53,688 nucleotides of DNA. It comes from Patescibacteria group bacterium (GTDB lineage: Bacteria; Patescibacteriota; Minisyncoccia; Phycocordibacterales; JACZSL01). The stretch covers positions 1-53,688 of the forward strand of contig JACZSL010000004.1 in NCBI GenBank assembly GCA_022574205.1. The letters are read 5' to 3'. The notes beneath the pieces were generated by a model. The model had not been told where the DNA came from and ran no database searches. It saw only the letters and a list, made by a program, of their open reading frames with translations. The position numbers were made by a program, and so were the translations under genes. This document shows positions 40,258 through 48,351 of the stretch, piece by piece. Position 1 is the first letter of the stretch. Each line of letters starts with the position of its first letter.

Positions 40258-40338
40258 CAAAAGTAGAAAGTCGAAAGTTTAAAGTAAAAAGGTTAGTTTA
40301 TTTCGCTTTCCGCTTTCCACTTTCTACTTTTCATTTTA
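40258..40338. repeat. AAAGTAGAAAGT inverted simple repeat
   Basis: CAAAAGTAGAAAGTCGAAAG (about 40259-40278) is complementary to CTTTCCACTTTCTACTTTTC (about 40312-40331). It forms a long imperfect hairpin that may end transcription after the Ada-like gene. The left arm matches the repeat before that gene. Confidence 0.6.
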
Positions 40339-40349
40339 TACTATCTTTT

Positions 40350-40940
40350 ATGATCATAGTAGACTTAGAAGCAAGCGGAACAGAGTATTACAAACATTCA
40401 ATTGTAAGTATTGGAGCGCTTGAGCTGGAAAACCCAAAAGATCGTTTTTACCTTGAATGCAAAATTTGGGATGGAGCGCATATAATGCCTGAATCTCTCG
40501 AGGTCAACGGATTTACCAAAGAAGAAATTTGTGATCCGAGCAAAAAAGAAGAAAGCGAACTTGTTCAGGAATTTCTCGATTGGATAAGCACTAAAAATGA
40601 TCACACACTTGTTGGACAAAACGTTTCTTTTGATCGCGACTTTTTAAAAGCAGCAGCTCTAAGGGCACATATAAATTGGCCGCTTGCATATAGAACCATC
40701 GACACACACACGCTTTGTTATATGCATATAATTAAAAGAAAATTAAACATTCCTAAAGTAAACAAACGTTCTGCGTTAGATTTCGATTCCGTTTTAAATT
40801 ACGTCGGTATTCCTAATGAACCAACGCCGCACAATGCGCTAACTGGTGCGCTTAGCCACGCAGAAGTTACGTATAGATTATTGTACGACGAAAAACTTTT
40901 ACCAGAGTTTGAAGAGTTTCCGATTCCATGGAAGAAGTAA
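40350..40940 (+). CDS. DEDD-family 3'-5' exonuclease
   Basis: The 196-residue protein has Exo I IIVDLEASGT (D-x-E), Exo II TLVGQNVSFDRDFL, and Exo III PHNALTGALSHAEVTYRL. In Exo III the His is kept, but the Asp normally four or five residues after it is Gly (HNALTGA), with Glu further on (SHAE) as a possible substitute. It resembles DnaQ-like nucleases that trim RNA or DNA 3' ends. It is not linked to polymerase genes here. Confidence 0.85.
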   Translation: MIIVDLEASGTEYYKHSIVSIGALELENPKDRFYLECKIWDGAHIMPESLEVNGFTKEEICDPSKKEESELVQEFLDWISTKNDHTLVGQNVSFDRDFLKAAALRAHINWPLAYRTIDTHTLCYMHIIKRKLNIPKVNKRSALDFDSVLNYVGIPNEPTPHNALTGALSHAEVTYRLLYDEKLLPEFEEFPIPWKK

Positions 40941-41102
40941 TACACACAATATCCACAAAAAATAGAAGCTATGGTGTAGAAAAGGGCATATAATAAAGTA
41001 ACATTAATACGCGAGGGCGTATTACTGTACACTACTTTAGGGCGGGGAACGAGGGAGTTTTCTTGAGCCTCAATGTTTAAGTGAACATTAAAACGTCGCA
41101 CA

Positions 41103-41423
41103 ATGACGGAGTACACTTTTCAAAGAATCAAGCAGTCAATTGCAAGTGACAGAGTGTGGAAAAATGGTCTCTACGCTTCTTTTGGTGCGTTAGCTGACCC
41201 AACCAGATATTCGATTTTCCAGACCCTTGTGATACATAAGGGTTTTTGTGTGAGCGATCTTGCAGAGCTTGTTGGGGTGAGCGTTGCTTCTGCTTCTCAA
41301 CACTTAAAATTCCTCGAAAAACAAAGACTTGTGGTTCGCGAACGAAAAGGCCGAAAAATTTGTTACAAAGTCAATTATCACAACGACATTACAATATTGT
41401 TTATTCAAATGATAAATGTATGA
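41103..41423 (+). CDS. ArsR-family HTH regulator
   Basis: The 106-residue protein has a winged helix-turn-helix: GALADPTRYSIFQTLVIHKGFCVSDLAELVGVSVASASQHLKFLEKQRLVVRERKGRKICYKVN. No Cys-rich metal site is obvious. Its stop overlaps the start of the glycosyltransferase gene (ATGA at 41420-41423), so it is the first gene of the carbohydrate operon and probably regulates it. Confidence 0.9.
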   Translation: MTEYTFQRIKQSIASDRVWKNGLYASFGALADPTRYSIFQTLVIHKGFCVSDLAELVGVSVASASQHLKFLEKQRLVVRERKGRKICYKVNYHNDITILFIQMINV

Positions 41424-42643
41424 GTTACGTTAGCACAAGAAAAGTACTCATGCTTGGATGGGAATTCCCACCATTTCATATAGGAGGACTCGGTGTCGCG
41501 AGTAAGGGGCTTGCGGAAGCTTTAGTGCGCAGAGGTTCGCAAATAACATTTGTACTTCCACATAAAGTAAACATAAACCATCCAAACATACGTTTTCTTT
41601 TTGCGAATGTTCCAAAAGAAAACAATGATTCCTTTCATCCATATAATGCATCAAATCAAAAGCGGGTTTGCGATTTGTTAAAAAACACACGCTTTTATGG
41701 ACAGGTGTTTGACCACATATTACTTTTTGCCATACAAGCAGCAGAATTAACCGCCCATGAAGATTTTGATATTATTCATGCGCACGACTGGTGGACATAT
41801 AGCGCAGGAATTGTGATCAGGGAACAAAGTGGAAAACCGCTTATATTGCATGTACATGCTACAAGTTTTGATCAAGCCGGAAGAGGACATGTGAATCCAC
41901 AGCAGTACGCAATGGAGCGAAAGGCGTATCATGCAGCTGATTCGATTATCGCGGTGTCGCAATTTACGAAGGACACTATAGTTGAGAAATATGATGTGTC
42001 AGAGGCAAAAATATTTGTTGTACATAATGCTGCACAGACGCATGCAACAGATCTAGAGCCAATAGTCGGTATTGAGAAGTTGAAAGCACAAGGGAATAAA
42101 ATTGTATTATATCTTGGACGCTTCACTATTCAGAAAGGTCCCGACTATTTTATAAAAGCGGCAAAATGCGTACTAGATTATTATAAAAATGTATACTTTA
42201 TTATGAACGGGACCGGTGATATGCGAGGACAGATTGTCACGCAAGCTGCGGAGCTTGGAATTTCGGATCGTGTAATTTTCACTGAAGGGTTTGGTCGTGA
42301 GGCGTCCAGACTTTATAATGTAGCTGATCTATACGTTATGCCAAGTGTGTCAGAACCGTTTGGAATTACTTCCCTTGAAGCACAGCTCGCGCACACACCG
42401 GTTATTATTTCAAAACAGTCGGGAGCTTCGGAGGTTATAAAATATGGTTTAAAGGTTGATTTTTGGGACATAGAAGAAATGACAAATAAGATTGTCGCTG
42501 TTCTCCAAAATGAGCCTTTGTCACATTTTTTGTCAGAAGAGGGGTTTGTCGAAGCGATACAACACACTTGGGAGAAAGCAGCAGCGAAGTGCGAAAGTGT
42601 CTACGATGATATTATAAATTTATTTAAGAGAGGCCCATCATAA
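41420..42643 (+). CDS. Glycogen synthase-like glycosyltransferase (GT4/GT5)
   Basis: The ATG at 41420, overlapping the regulator stop, gives 407 residues; the frame extends back to 41246 but only as a shadow of the regulator. It begins KVLMLGWEFPPFHIGGLGVASKGLAEAL, the GlgA/GT4-type N-terminus (K-x-GGLG-like). FDIIHAHDWW is present, and the C-terminal donor domain has VLYLGRFTIQKGPDYFIKA and MPSVSEPFGITSLEAQLAHTPVI (E-x7-E). It likely makes alpha-glucan from a sugar nucleotide. The GH57 and GH15 genes follow at 11 and 2 bp. Confidence 0.88.
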   Translation: MSYVSTRKVLMLGWEFPPFHIGGLGVASKGLAEALVRRGSQITFVLPHKVNINHPNIRFLFANVPKENNDSFHPYNASNQKRVCDLLKNTRFYGQVFDHILLFAIQAAELTAHEDFDIIHAHDWWTYSAGIVIREQSGKPLILHVHATSFDQAGRGHVNPQQYAMERKAYHAADSIIAVSQFTKDTIVEKYDVSEAKIFVVHNAAQTHATDLEPIVGIEKLKAQGNKIVLYLGRFTIQKGPDYFIKAAKCVLDYYKNVYFIMNGTGDMRGQIVTQAAELGISDRVIFTEGFGREASRLYNVADLYVMPSVSEPFGITSLEAQLAHTPVIISKQSGASEVIKYGLKVDFWDIEEMTNKIVAVLQNEPLSHFLSEEGFVEAIQHTWEKAAAKCESVYDDIINLFKRGPS

Positions 42644-42654
42644 GTCATAAACAC

Positions 42655-43941
42655 ATGCTTTCAATTTGCCCTTATTTTCATGTCCATCAACCATACCGTA
42701 TTAAAAAGTACAGGGTTTTTGATATTGGCCAAGACAGTGAGTATTTTAACGCTTCGGATGAGACAGATCTAAACAATCTTAAAGTTTTGAAAAAAGTTGC
42801 AAGAAAATCCTATCTTCCAGCAAACGAAACACTTTTGGGTCTCCTGAAAAAACACCCAGAGTTCTGCTTTGCGTTATCTTTCTCTGGAGTATTACTCGAA
42901 CAAATAGAAGAGCATTTACCGGAAGTGCTCGATTCGTTTAAAAAACTTGTACACACCGGGCGCGTCGAGTTACTCGCCGACACTTACTATCACTCTCTTG
43001 CATTCTTCTATTCAAGGCGTGAGTTTGAACGCCAAGTTAAACAGCACGAAAGATTATTAAAGCGTATTTTTAATGTAACACCGAAAGTGTTCCGTCACAC
43101 CGAATTGTCGTATAACAACGACATGGCCAAGTGGGCGGAGCGCCATGGGTACTTGGGTATTATGGCAGAGGGATGGGAGCCCGTTCTTGGATGGAGAAGC
43201 CCCAATTTTATTTACAGTCCTAAAGACTGTAAAAAAATAAAAGTTCTTCTTAAGAACTACAAACTTTCGGACGACATCGCTTTTCGTTTTTCTGAGAGAA
43301 GTTGGGCGGGTTGGCCGTTGGATGCAAATAAGTTTGCAGGTTGGGTTTCAAATCATCATGGAAATGGCAATACAATTAATCTTTTTATGGATTTTGAGAC
43401 ATTCGGAGAGCACCAGTGGGAGAGCACTGGCATATTTCATTTCCTTGAGGCTTTACCTGGCGCGCTTTTAGCAAACCCTGACACCACCTTCATGACACCA
43501 ACTGAAACAATCGAGAACTATGAAAGCGTTGGAGAGATTGATGTGCCTCACGTACTTACATGGGCTGATACGGAGCGTGATTTAACTGCGTGGACTGGAA
43601 ATGAAATACAACGCTACGCCCTCAGTTCTCTCTATGATCTCGAAAAAGATGTTTTGGTCTTAAAGGACAAGAAATTAACTTCTGATTGGCGCAAACTTCA
43701 GACATCTGACCACTTCTATTACATGTGTACTAAATGGTCACAGGATGGCGATGTGCATAAATACTTTAGCCCATATGAATCGCCATACGACGCGCACATT
43801 TCATTTATGAATATACTTCAAGATGTAAGACTTAGAATTAAAGAAGCAAAAAAGAAAAAAAGAAAGCAAAGGATTTCAAAGAAATATCAAAATATTAACC
43901 AGAACGCTCCTCGTACGAGCTTGTCTAATTCAAATTCATAG
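42655..43941 (+). CDS. GH57 alpha-amylase/glucanotransferase
   Basis: The 428-residue protein begins ICPYFHVHQPYRIKKYRVFDIG (GH57 motif 1, HQPYR). Motif 3 FRHTELSYNND holds the catalytic Glu nucleophile and motif 4 LFMDFETFGEHQW holds the Asp acid. It splits or rearranges alpha-1,4-glucans in the cytoplasm. The C-terminal 30 residues are Lys-rich and polar, outside the barrel. It is translated closely with the GT upstream and the GH15 gene 2 bp downstream. Confidence 0.92.
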   Translation: MLSICPYFHVHQPYRIKKYRVFDIGQDSEYFNASDETDLNNLKVLKKVARKSYLPANETLLGLLKKHPEFCFALSFSGVLLEQIEEHLPEVLDSFKKLVHTGRVELLADTYYHSLAFFYSRREFERQVKQHERLLKRIFNVTPKVFRHTELSYNNDMAKWAERHGYLGIMAEGWEPVLGWRSPNFIYSPKDCKKIKVLLKNYKLSDDIAFRFSERSWAGWPLDANKFAGWVSNHHGNGNTINLFMDFETFGEHQWESTGIFHFLEALPGALLANPDTTFMTPTETIENYESVGEIDVPHVLTWADTERDLTAWTGNEIQRYALSSLYDLEKDVLVLKDKKLTSDWRKLQTSDHFYYMCTKWSQDGDVHKYFSPYESPYDAHISFMNILQDVRLRIKEAKKKKRKQRISKKYQNINQNAPRTSLSNSNS

Positions 43942-43943
43942 AT

Positions 43944-45923
43944 ATGCCAAAAGCATTTACTCTAGGAAACGGAAAAATCCTCATATGCTTCGACAAGTAC
44001 GCACAAGTGCGTGATTTTTACTTTCCACGTGTCGGATTGGAGAATCACGTAAGCGGACACCACGTACACCGGATTGGCATATGGGCTGATGGCTCTATGA
44101 AGTGGTTTGAGGATCCTTCATGGAATATTTCGATGACGTGTAATATTGATACAGGAACGTGTGATGTCACAGCAGTAAATAATGGTCTTAAAGTTTTGGT
44201 AACTTTAAATGACATTATTTACAACGAAGAAAATATTTTCGTACGAAAAGTTACAGTAAAAAATCTGCAGGACAACGATAGAGAAATTAAAATGTTCTTT
44301 GCACAACAATTCCAGATATCTGAGTCAAGGCGTGGCGATACTGCTTATTATGATCCCCGTTGCCGTGCACTAATCCACTACAAGGGGTCACGTGTGTTTC
44401 TAATCAACACACAGTACGGAACAAAAAGTTTTGATGACTACACAACCGGACTCTTTGAAATTGAAGGAAAAGAGGGAAGTCATTTGGACGCACTCGACGG
44501 GCAACTCTCGAAAAACCCTATAGAACACGGTTCGGCTGATTCCGTTCTCGGCATGACTTTAGAGATTTCTGGGAGAGGTTCCGAAACGTTCCACTATTGG
44601 ATCGCAGTAGCAAAGTCTATAAGTGAAGTACGTGAACTCAATACGTACGTATTAAAGAAAACCCCAGATCACCTAATGACGACGACAAAGGATTATTGGA
44701 ACGCTTGGGTCAATCGTAAGAACTTTAGTTTCCATGGGCTAAGCGATGAGATTCAGCATCTATTTAAGCAGTCCCTTCTCATTGTGCGCAGTCACGAGGA
44801 TGAGAGTGGTGCAATCATAGCAAGCGGTGACTCTGACATGCTTCAGCATGGGCGCGACACATACAGCTATATGTGGCCTCGAGACGGGGCATTTGCCGCC
44901 CTCGCTCTCGCCCGTGCCGGAAGTTTAAGCAGCGCAAGACGATTCTTTGAATTCTGCAATCGTGTAATTTCGGACGAAGGATATTTTATGCATAAATATC
45001 TCGCCGATGGATCTCTTGGAAGTTCATGGCATCCATGGATTAGAGATGGAAAACCGGAACTTCCTATACAAGAAGACGAGACAGCGTCAGTACTTTATGC
45101 CTTATGGGAATATTACCGCTTTTCAAAAGATTTGGAGTTTATTGAAAGTATTTACTCGTCTCTTATAGAAAGTGCTGCTGACTTCCTAATACACTACACA
45201 TATCGGGACACCAACCTTCCGTATCCAAGTTACGATTTGTGGGAAGAAAAATATGGTGTTTCAACGTACACATGCAGCGCTGTTTACGGCGCACTTATGG
45301 CAGCAGCAAATTTCGCTAAACTCTTAGGAAAACATGGGGCAGAAAAACGTTATCTTAGTAGCGCTGAAAAGATAAAAAAGGCCATCATAAAATACCTCTA
45401 TTGTGACGACATTAATATGTTTTGCAAACTCACCCAAATTGAGGGGAATAAAATAAATCACGACAAGACTATTGATATGAGCAGTTTTTACGGTATTTTC
45501 CAATTCGGTGTCCTAGATGTATTCGATCCTAAAATGCAAAAATGCATACAGACAATTGAAAAAGAACTGTGTCTCCACAACAACATCACAGGGGTGCCTC
45601 GCTATGTCGGGGACAAATATTATAGAATAAATGATGATGCCCCTTCGAATCCGTGGTTTATCACCACACTCTGGCTTGCACAATTTTACATTAGAGAAGC
45701 CAAGAGCGAGAAGGATCTCAAGGTAGTTAAGGCGTGTTTCGACTGGGTGCAAAAATATTCACTACCAAGCGGTATTCTTTCAGAACAACTAAATCCGTTT
45801 ACTGGTGAGCAGGTGTCGTCAGCACCTCTTACGTGGAGTCATGCAACTTTTGTCACAACAGTAATTGACTATTTGGAAAAGCTAGAAAAACTCGGTATAT
45901 GCGATGCGTCAAATACGGTGTAA
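43944..45923 (+). CDS. GH15 glucoamylase/glucodextranase-like enzyme
   Basis: The 659-residue protein has an N-terminal beta-domain (about 1-250, ending near ISEVRELNTYVLK) and an alpha6/alpha6 catalytic barrel. GH15 motifs are HGRDTYSYMWPRDGAFAALALARAG, LPIQEDETASVLYALWEYY, YDLWEEKYGVSTYTCSAVYGAL (first catalytic Glu) and GILSEQLNPFTGEQVSSAPLTWSHATFV (second Glu). It releases glucose from the ends of alpha-glucans. No signal peptide is seen, so it works in the cell on the product of its operon partners. Confidence 0.92.
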   Translation: MPKAFTLGNGKILICFDKYAQVRDFYFPRVGLENHVSGHHVHRIGIWADGSMKWFEDPSWNISMTCNIDTGTCDVTAVNNGLKVLVTLNDIIYNEENIFVRKVTVKNLQDNDREIKMFFAQQFQISESRRGDTAYYDPRCRALIHYKGSRVFLINTQYGTKSFDDYTTGLFEIEGKEGSHLDALDGQLSKNPIEHGSADSVLGMTLEISGRGSETFHYWIAVAKSISEVRELNTYVLKKTPDHLMTTTKDYWNAWVNRKNFSFHGLSDEIQHLFKQSLLIVRSHEDESGAIIASGDSDMLQHGRDTYSYMWPRDGAFAALALARAGSLSSARRFFEFCNRVISDEGYFMHKYLADGSLGSSWHPWIRDGKPELPIQEDETASVLYALWEYYRFSKDLEFIESIYSSLIESAADFLIHYTYRDTNLPYPSYDLWEEKYGVSTYTCSAVYGALMAAANFAKLLGKHGAEKRYLSSAEKIKKAIIKYLYCDDINMFCKLTQIEGNKINHDKTIDMSSFYGIFQFGVLDVFDPKMQKCIQTIEKELCLHNNITGVPRYVGDKYYRINDDAPSNPWFITTLWLAQFYIREAKSEKDLKVVKACFDWVQKYSLPSGILSEQLNPFTGEQVSSAPLTWSHATFVTTVIDYLEKLEKLGICDASNTV

Positions 45924-45965
45924 GATGTGAAGAATTATTGGGGTCAGATTTAAGTAAATATAAAT

Positions 45966-46220
45966 CCCGATAGTTATCGCCTGTCTGTGTGCGGACACGT
46001 ACAGACAGACGGACGCAAAATAAAAACTATTTTAAAAAGTCGAAAAATTATAAACATTTTAAATATTGGGATGAGGACAGTATTAGTCCGCGTCCTACCT
46101 GCCCGCTAAAGCTATAGCTATTATCATTGAAACTATGAACGTAAAGGTTGATCCATTATTTATAAGTAATAATACAAACCCGCTGTGCTTTGTAGCGATG
46201 GCAGGTGGGTAACTATCGGG
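45966..46220 (+). promoter_or_regulatory. Inverted-repeat leader of the LOG gene (second copy of the 116-base core)
   Basis: CCCGATAGTTATCGCCTGTC (45966-45985) pairs with GGCAGGTGGGTAACTATCGGG (46200-46220). A CCTGTCTGTGTG hairpin follows the left arm (45980-46008). Bases 46108-46223 repeat the core at 26599-26714 (108 of 116 identical, no gaps). Compared with the first copy there is an extra segment of about 90 bp bounded by GGACGC and GCGTCC. A 24-codon frame from 46135 ends at the TAA in the right arm. Confidence 0.82.
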
Positions 46221-46931
46221 ATGAAAGGAATAGACATAGAGAGGAAAAAACCTCGAATAAACGTGGAACTACAGGATGACGCTTCTGATGAGGCTAATTC
46301 CAAGCGGGTCCAAAGAATTGTAAATGAATTTGAAAAAGGTTTTGATTTCATCTCAAATTACCGCTTAGCCGCAACGATATTTGGCTCTTCACGCTGTAAT
46401 ATGAAGGATAGAATTTATGAAAAGGCAACAGAACTTTCGCGTAAGCTATCTAAAAGCGGTTTCGCAATCCTGACTGGTGGTGGAGGTGGCATAATGGAGG
46501 CAGGAAACAAGGGGGCGTTTGAGGCGGGAGGTGATTCTGTCGGCCTCAATATCGATCTTCCTGACGAAGAAGCACGCAATAAGTACGTTAAAGACGCACT
46601 CGCATTTAAGTATTTCTTTATCAGAAAGGTAATGCTTTCGTTTGCTTCTGACGTATATATATTTTTCCCGGGAGGATTTGGAACACTCGATGAGTTTTTT
46701 GAAATTATCACGTTGATAAAAACAAATAAAATTAAACACATTCCAGTTGTTCTGGTGGGCAAAGATTTCTGGGAGCCAATCTTGAACATGATAGAGAACA
46801 GTCTCTACAAAAAGTACCACACTATTAGTAAAGAGGACATGGATATCTATCATCTCGTTGACGATGTCGATGAGGCACACAATCTTATTGTGAACTTGGT
46901 TGAAAAGTATTGTCTGGAAGTGGGCTGTTAA
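46221..46931 (+). CDS. LOG family (Rossmann) nucleotide-binding protein
   Basis: The ATG at 46221 directly follows the right arm and gives 236 residues; the frame extends 12 codons further through the repeat, which is rejected. Motifs are TIFGSSRC, GFAILTGGGGGIMEAGNKGAFEAGG and FFPGGFGTLDEFFEIITL, the GGGxGIM and PGGxGTxxE signatures of LOG/TIGR00730 proteins. Many cleave cytokinin-type nucleotide monophosphates (AMP phosphoribohydrolase activity); others act on different nucleotides. It precedes pgi by 4 bp, so the two share a transcript. Confidence 0.92.
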   Translation: MKGIDIERKKPRINVELQDDASDEANSKRVQRIVNEFEKGFDFISNYRLAATIFGSSRCNMKDRIYEKATELSRKLSKSGFAILTGGGGGIMEAGNKGAFEAGGDSVGLNIDLPDEEARNKYVKDALAFKYFFIRKVMLSFASDVYIFFPGGFGTLDEFFEIITLIKTNKIKHIPVVLVGKDFWEPILNMIENSLYKKYHTISKEDMDIYHLVDDVDEAHNLIVNLVEKYCLEVGC

Positions 46932-46935
46932 ATTT

Positions 46936-48228
46936 ATGGAATTTCACTACAAAGATTCAGCGTGTGTATCGGACGATGAGATAAAAGCCCTATCTTCAAG
47001 CCTGTCTTCCTATATTGAACATCTTCGTGAAATAGCAGAGCACGACACATATGACGAGCCTGAATGCTCAATCTTTCTTCCATACGACAATGATCTATAT
47101 GAGCAAATAATCCGAGCGAAAGAGGAAAAAATATCATCGAGGCTTAAATATGTTGTTGTGGTTGGCATAGGTGGTTCAAATCTCGGGACAAAGGCAGTCT
47201 ATGATGCTCTCAAAGGACATTTAGAAACTCTGAACCCAAACCAATTTCCTAAACTACTTTTTGCAGACACAACAGACCCAGAGTCAATATCGTACCTTTC
47301 CAACTTACTCACGACAGAGACAAAGGACTTTTCAGAGATTGTAATAAACATTATAAGCAAGAGCGGAGAGACTTTAGAAACAATAGTAAACGCGGAAGCC
47401 ATTCTCCAACATTTGAAGGCAAAATTTGGGGAGAACATCATACATCGCATTGTCATAACATGCGGGATTGATTCGCCGTTGTGGAAGAGTGCTAAGGAAC
47501 AGAACATTACAATTTTAGGCATTCCAGAGACAGTGGGTGGACGTTTTTCGGTTATGAGTGCGGTTGGGCTTTTTCCACTATCTGCTATCGGCTTTGATAT
47601 CGACAAGCTCCGTATGGGGGCTCAAGATATGCGTAAGACGTGTCTGAACAAAGAAATGAGCGAGAATCCCGCACTACTTTCGGCCACTATTCTTTTTAAG
47701 CAGGCAAAAGATGGCCGAACAATCAATACAAATTTTATTTTCAATCCAAGACTTGAATCACTCGGAAAATGGTATCGACAACTTTTAGCCGAGAGTATTG
47801 GAAAGAATGGAATTGGATTAACCCCAACAGTACTGATCGGATCTACAGATCTTCATTCAGTTGCTCAATTACATTTAGATGGACCCAAGGATAAAGTTGT
47901 TACATTTATTTCGGCGAAAACGGACTCAAATGAATCAGTTCCCAACGAACGCATTTTCCCAAACATTAGAATTGAAGTAACAGGTAAAAAGCTTAGTGAT
48001 ATTGTTAGCGCCACACTTGAATCAACAAAAGAAGTTTATAAAAAGAAAAAGATTCCGTACACAGAGGTTGTGTTGCAAAATATTTCAGAATCATCCCTTG
48101 GAGCCTTCTTACAATTCAAAATGCTTGAAATTATGTATCTTGGAAAACTCTTTGGTGTAAATGCGTTTGATCAACCGGCTGTAGAATCATACAAGACTGC
48201 AACAATTGATCGCCTAAAACAAGAATAG
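46936..48228 (+). CDS. pgi: Glucose-6-phosphate isomerase
   Basis: The ATG at 46936 gives 430 residues; an earlier in-frame start overlaps the LOG gene. Motifs are VVVVGIGGSNLGTKAVYDAL (SIS domain sugar-phosphate loop), INIISKSGETLETIVNAE, TVGGRFSVMSAVGLFPLSAIGFDI and FEQPAVE-like NAFDQPAVESYK near the end. It converts glucose-6-P to fructose-6-P, linking the glucan operon and the glucokinase that follows to glycolysis. It is somewhat shorter than E. coli Pgi, as in many short bacterial and archaeal-type PGI forms. Confidence 0.95.
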   Translation: MEFHYKDSACVSDDEIKALSSSLSSYIEHLREIAEHDTYDEPECSIFLPYDNDLYEQIIRAKEEKISSRLKYVVVVGIGGSNLGTKAVYDALKGHLETLNPNQFPKLLFADTTDPESISYLSNLLTTETKDFSEIVINIISKSGETLETIVNAEAILQHLKAKFGENIIHRIVITCGIDSPLWKSAKEQNITILGIPETVGGRFSVMSAVGLFPLSAIGFDIDKLRMGAQDMRKTCLNKEMSENPALLSATILFKQAKDGRTINTNFIFNPRLESLGKWYRQLLAESIGKNGIGLTPTVLIGSTDLHSVAQLHLDGPKDKVVTFISAKTDSNESVPNERIFPNIRIEVTGKKLSDIVSATLESTKEVYKKKKIPYTEVVLQNISESSLGAFLQFKMLEIMYLGKLFGVNAFDQPAVESYKTATIDRLKQE

Positions 48229-48240
48229 AATGATATGTAT

Positions 48241-48351
48241 CCCGATAGTTATCACGGACACTATGACAAACAACAAAACAAAGTCAAATTTTAATAGAAA
48301 TGTAACATTTAGCGTAGGGATAGTTCCTGTCCGTGCCCTATAACTATCGGG
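48241..48351 (+). promoter_or_regulatory. Inverted-repeat leader of the ROK kinase gene
   Basis: CCCGATAGTTATCACGGACA (48241-48260) pairs with TGTCCGTG(CCCT)ATAACTATCGGG (48328-48351), 20 paired bases with a 4-base bulge. Flanks are ATGTAT and ATGTAC. The right arm has TAA 8 bp before the start codon. Confidence 0.85.
48263..48343 (+). CDS. Possible 26-residue leader ORF before the ROK kinase gene
   Basis: A frame from the ATG at 48263 (MTNNKTKSNFNRNVTFSVGI...) runs through the element loop and right arm and ends at TAA 48341-48343, 8 bp before the ROK start. It is Asn/Lys-rich at first and hydrophobic later. Confidence 0.4.
   Translation: MTNNKTKSNFNRNVTFSVGIVPVRAL

Noticed and set aside
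46160-46351. Minus-strand frame resembling one at 26651-26986
   Set aside because: The similarity comes from the duplicated 116-base leader read backwards, not from a shared protein.
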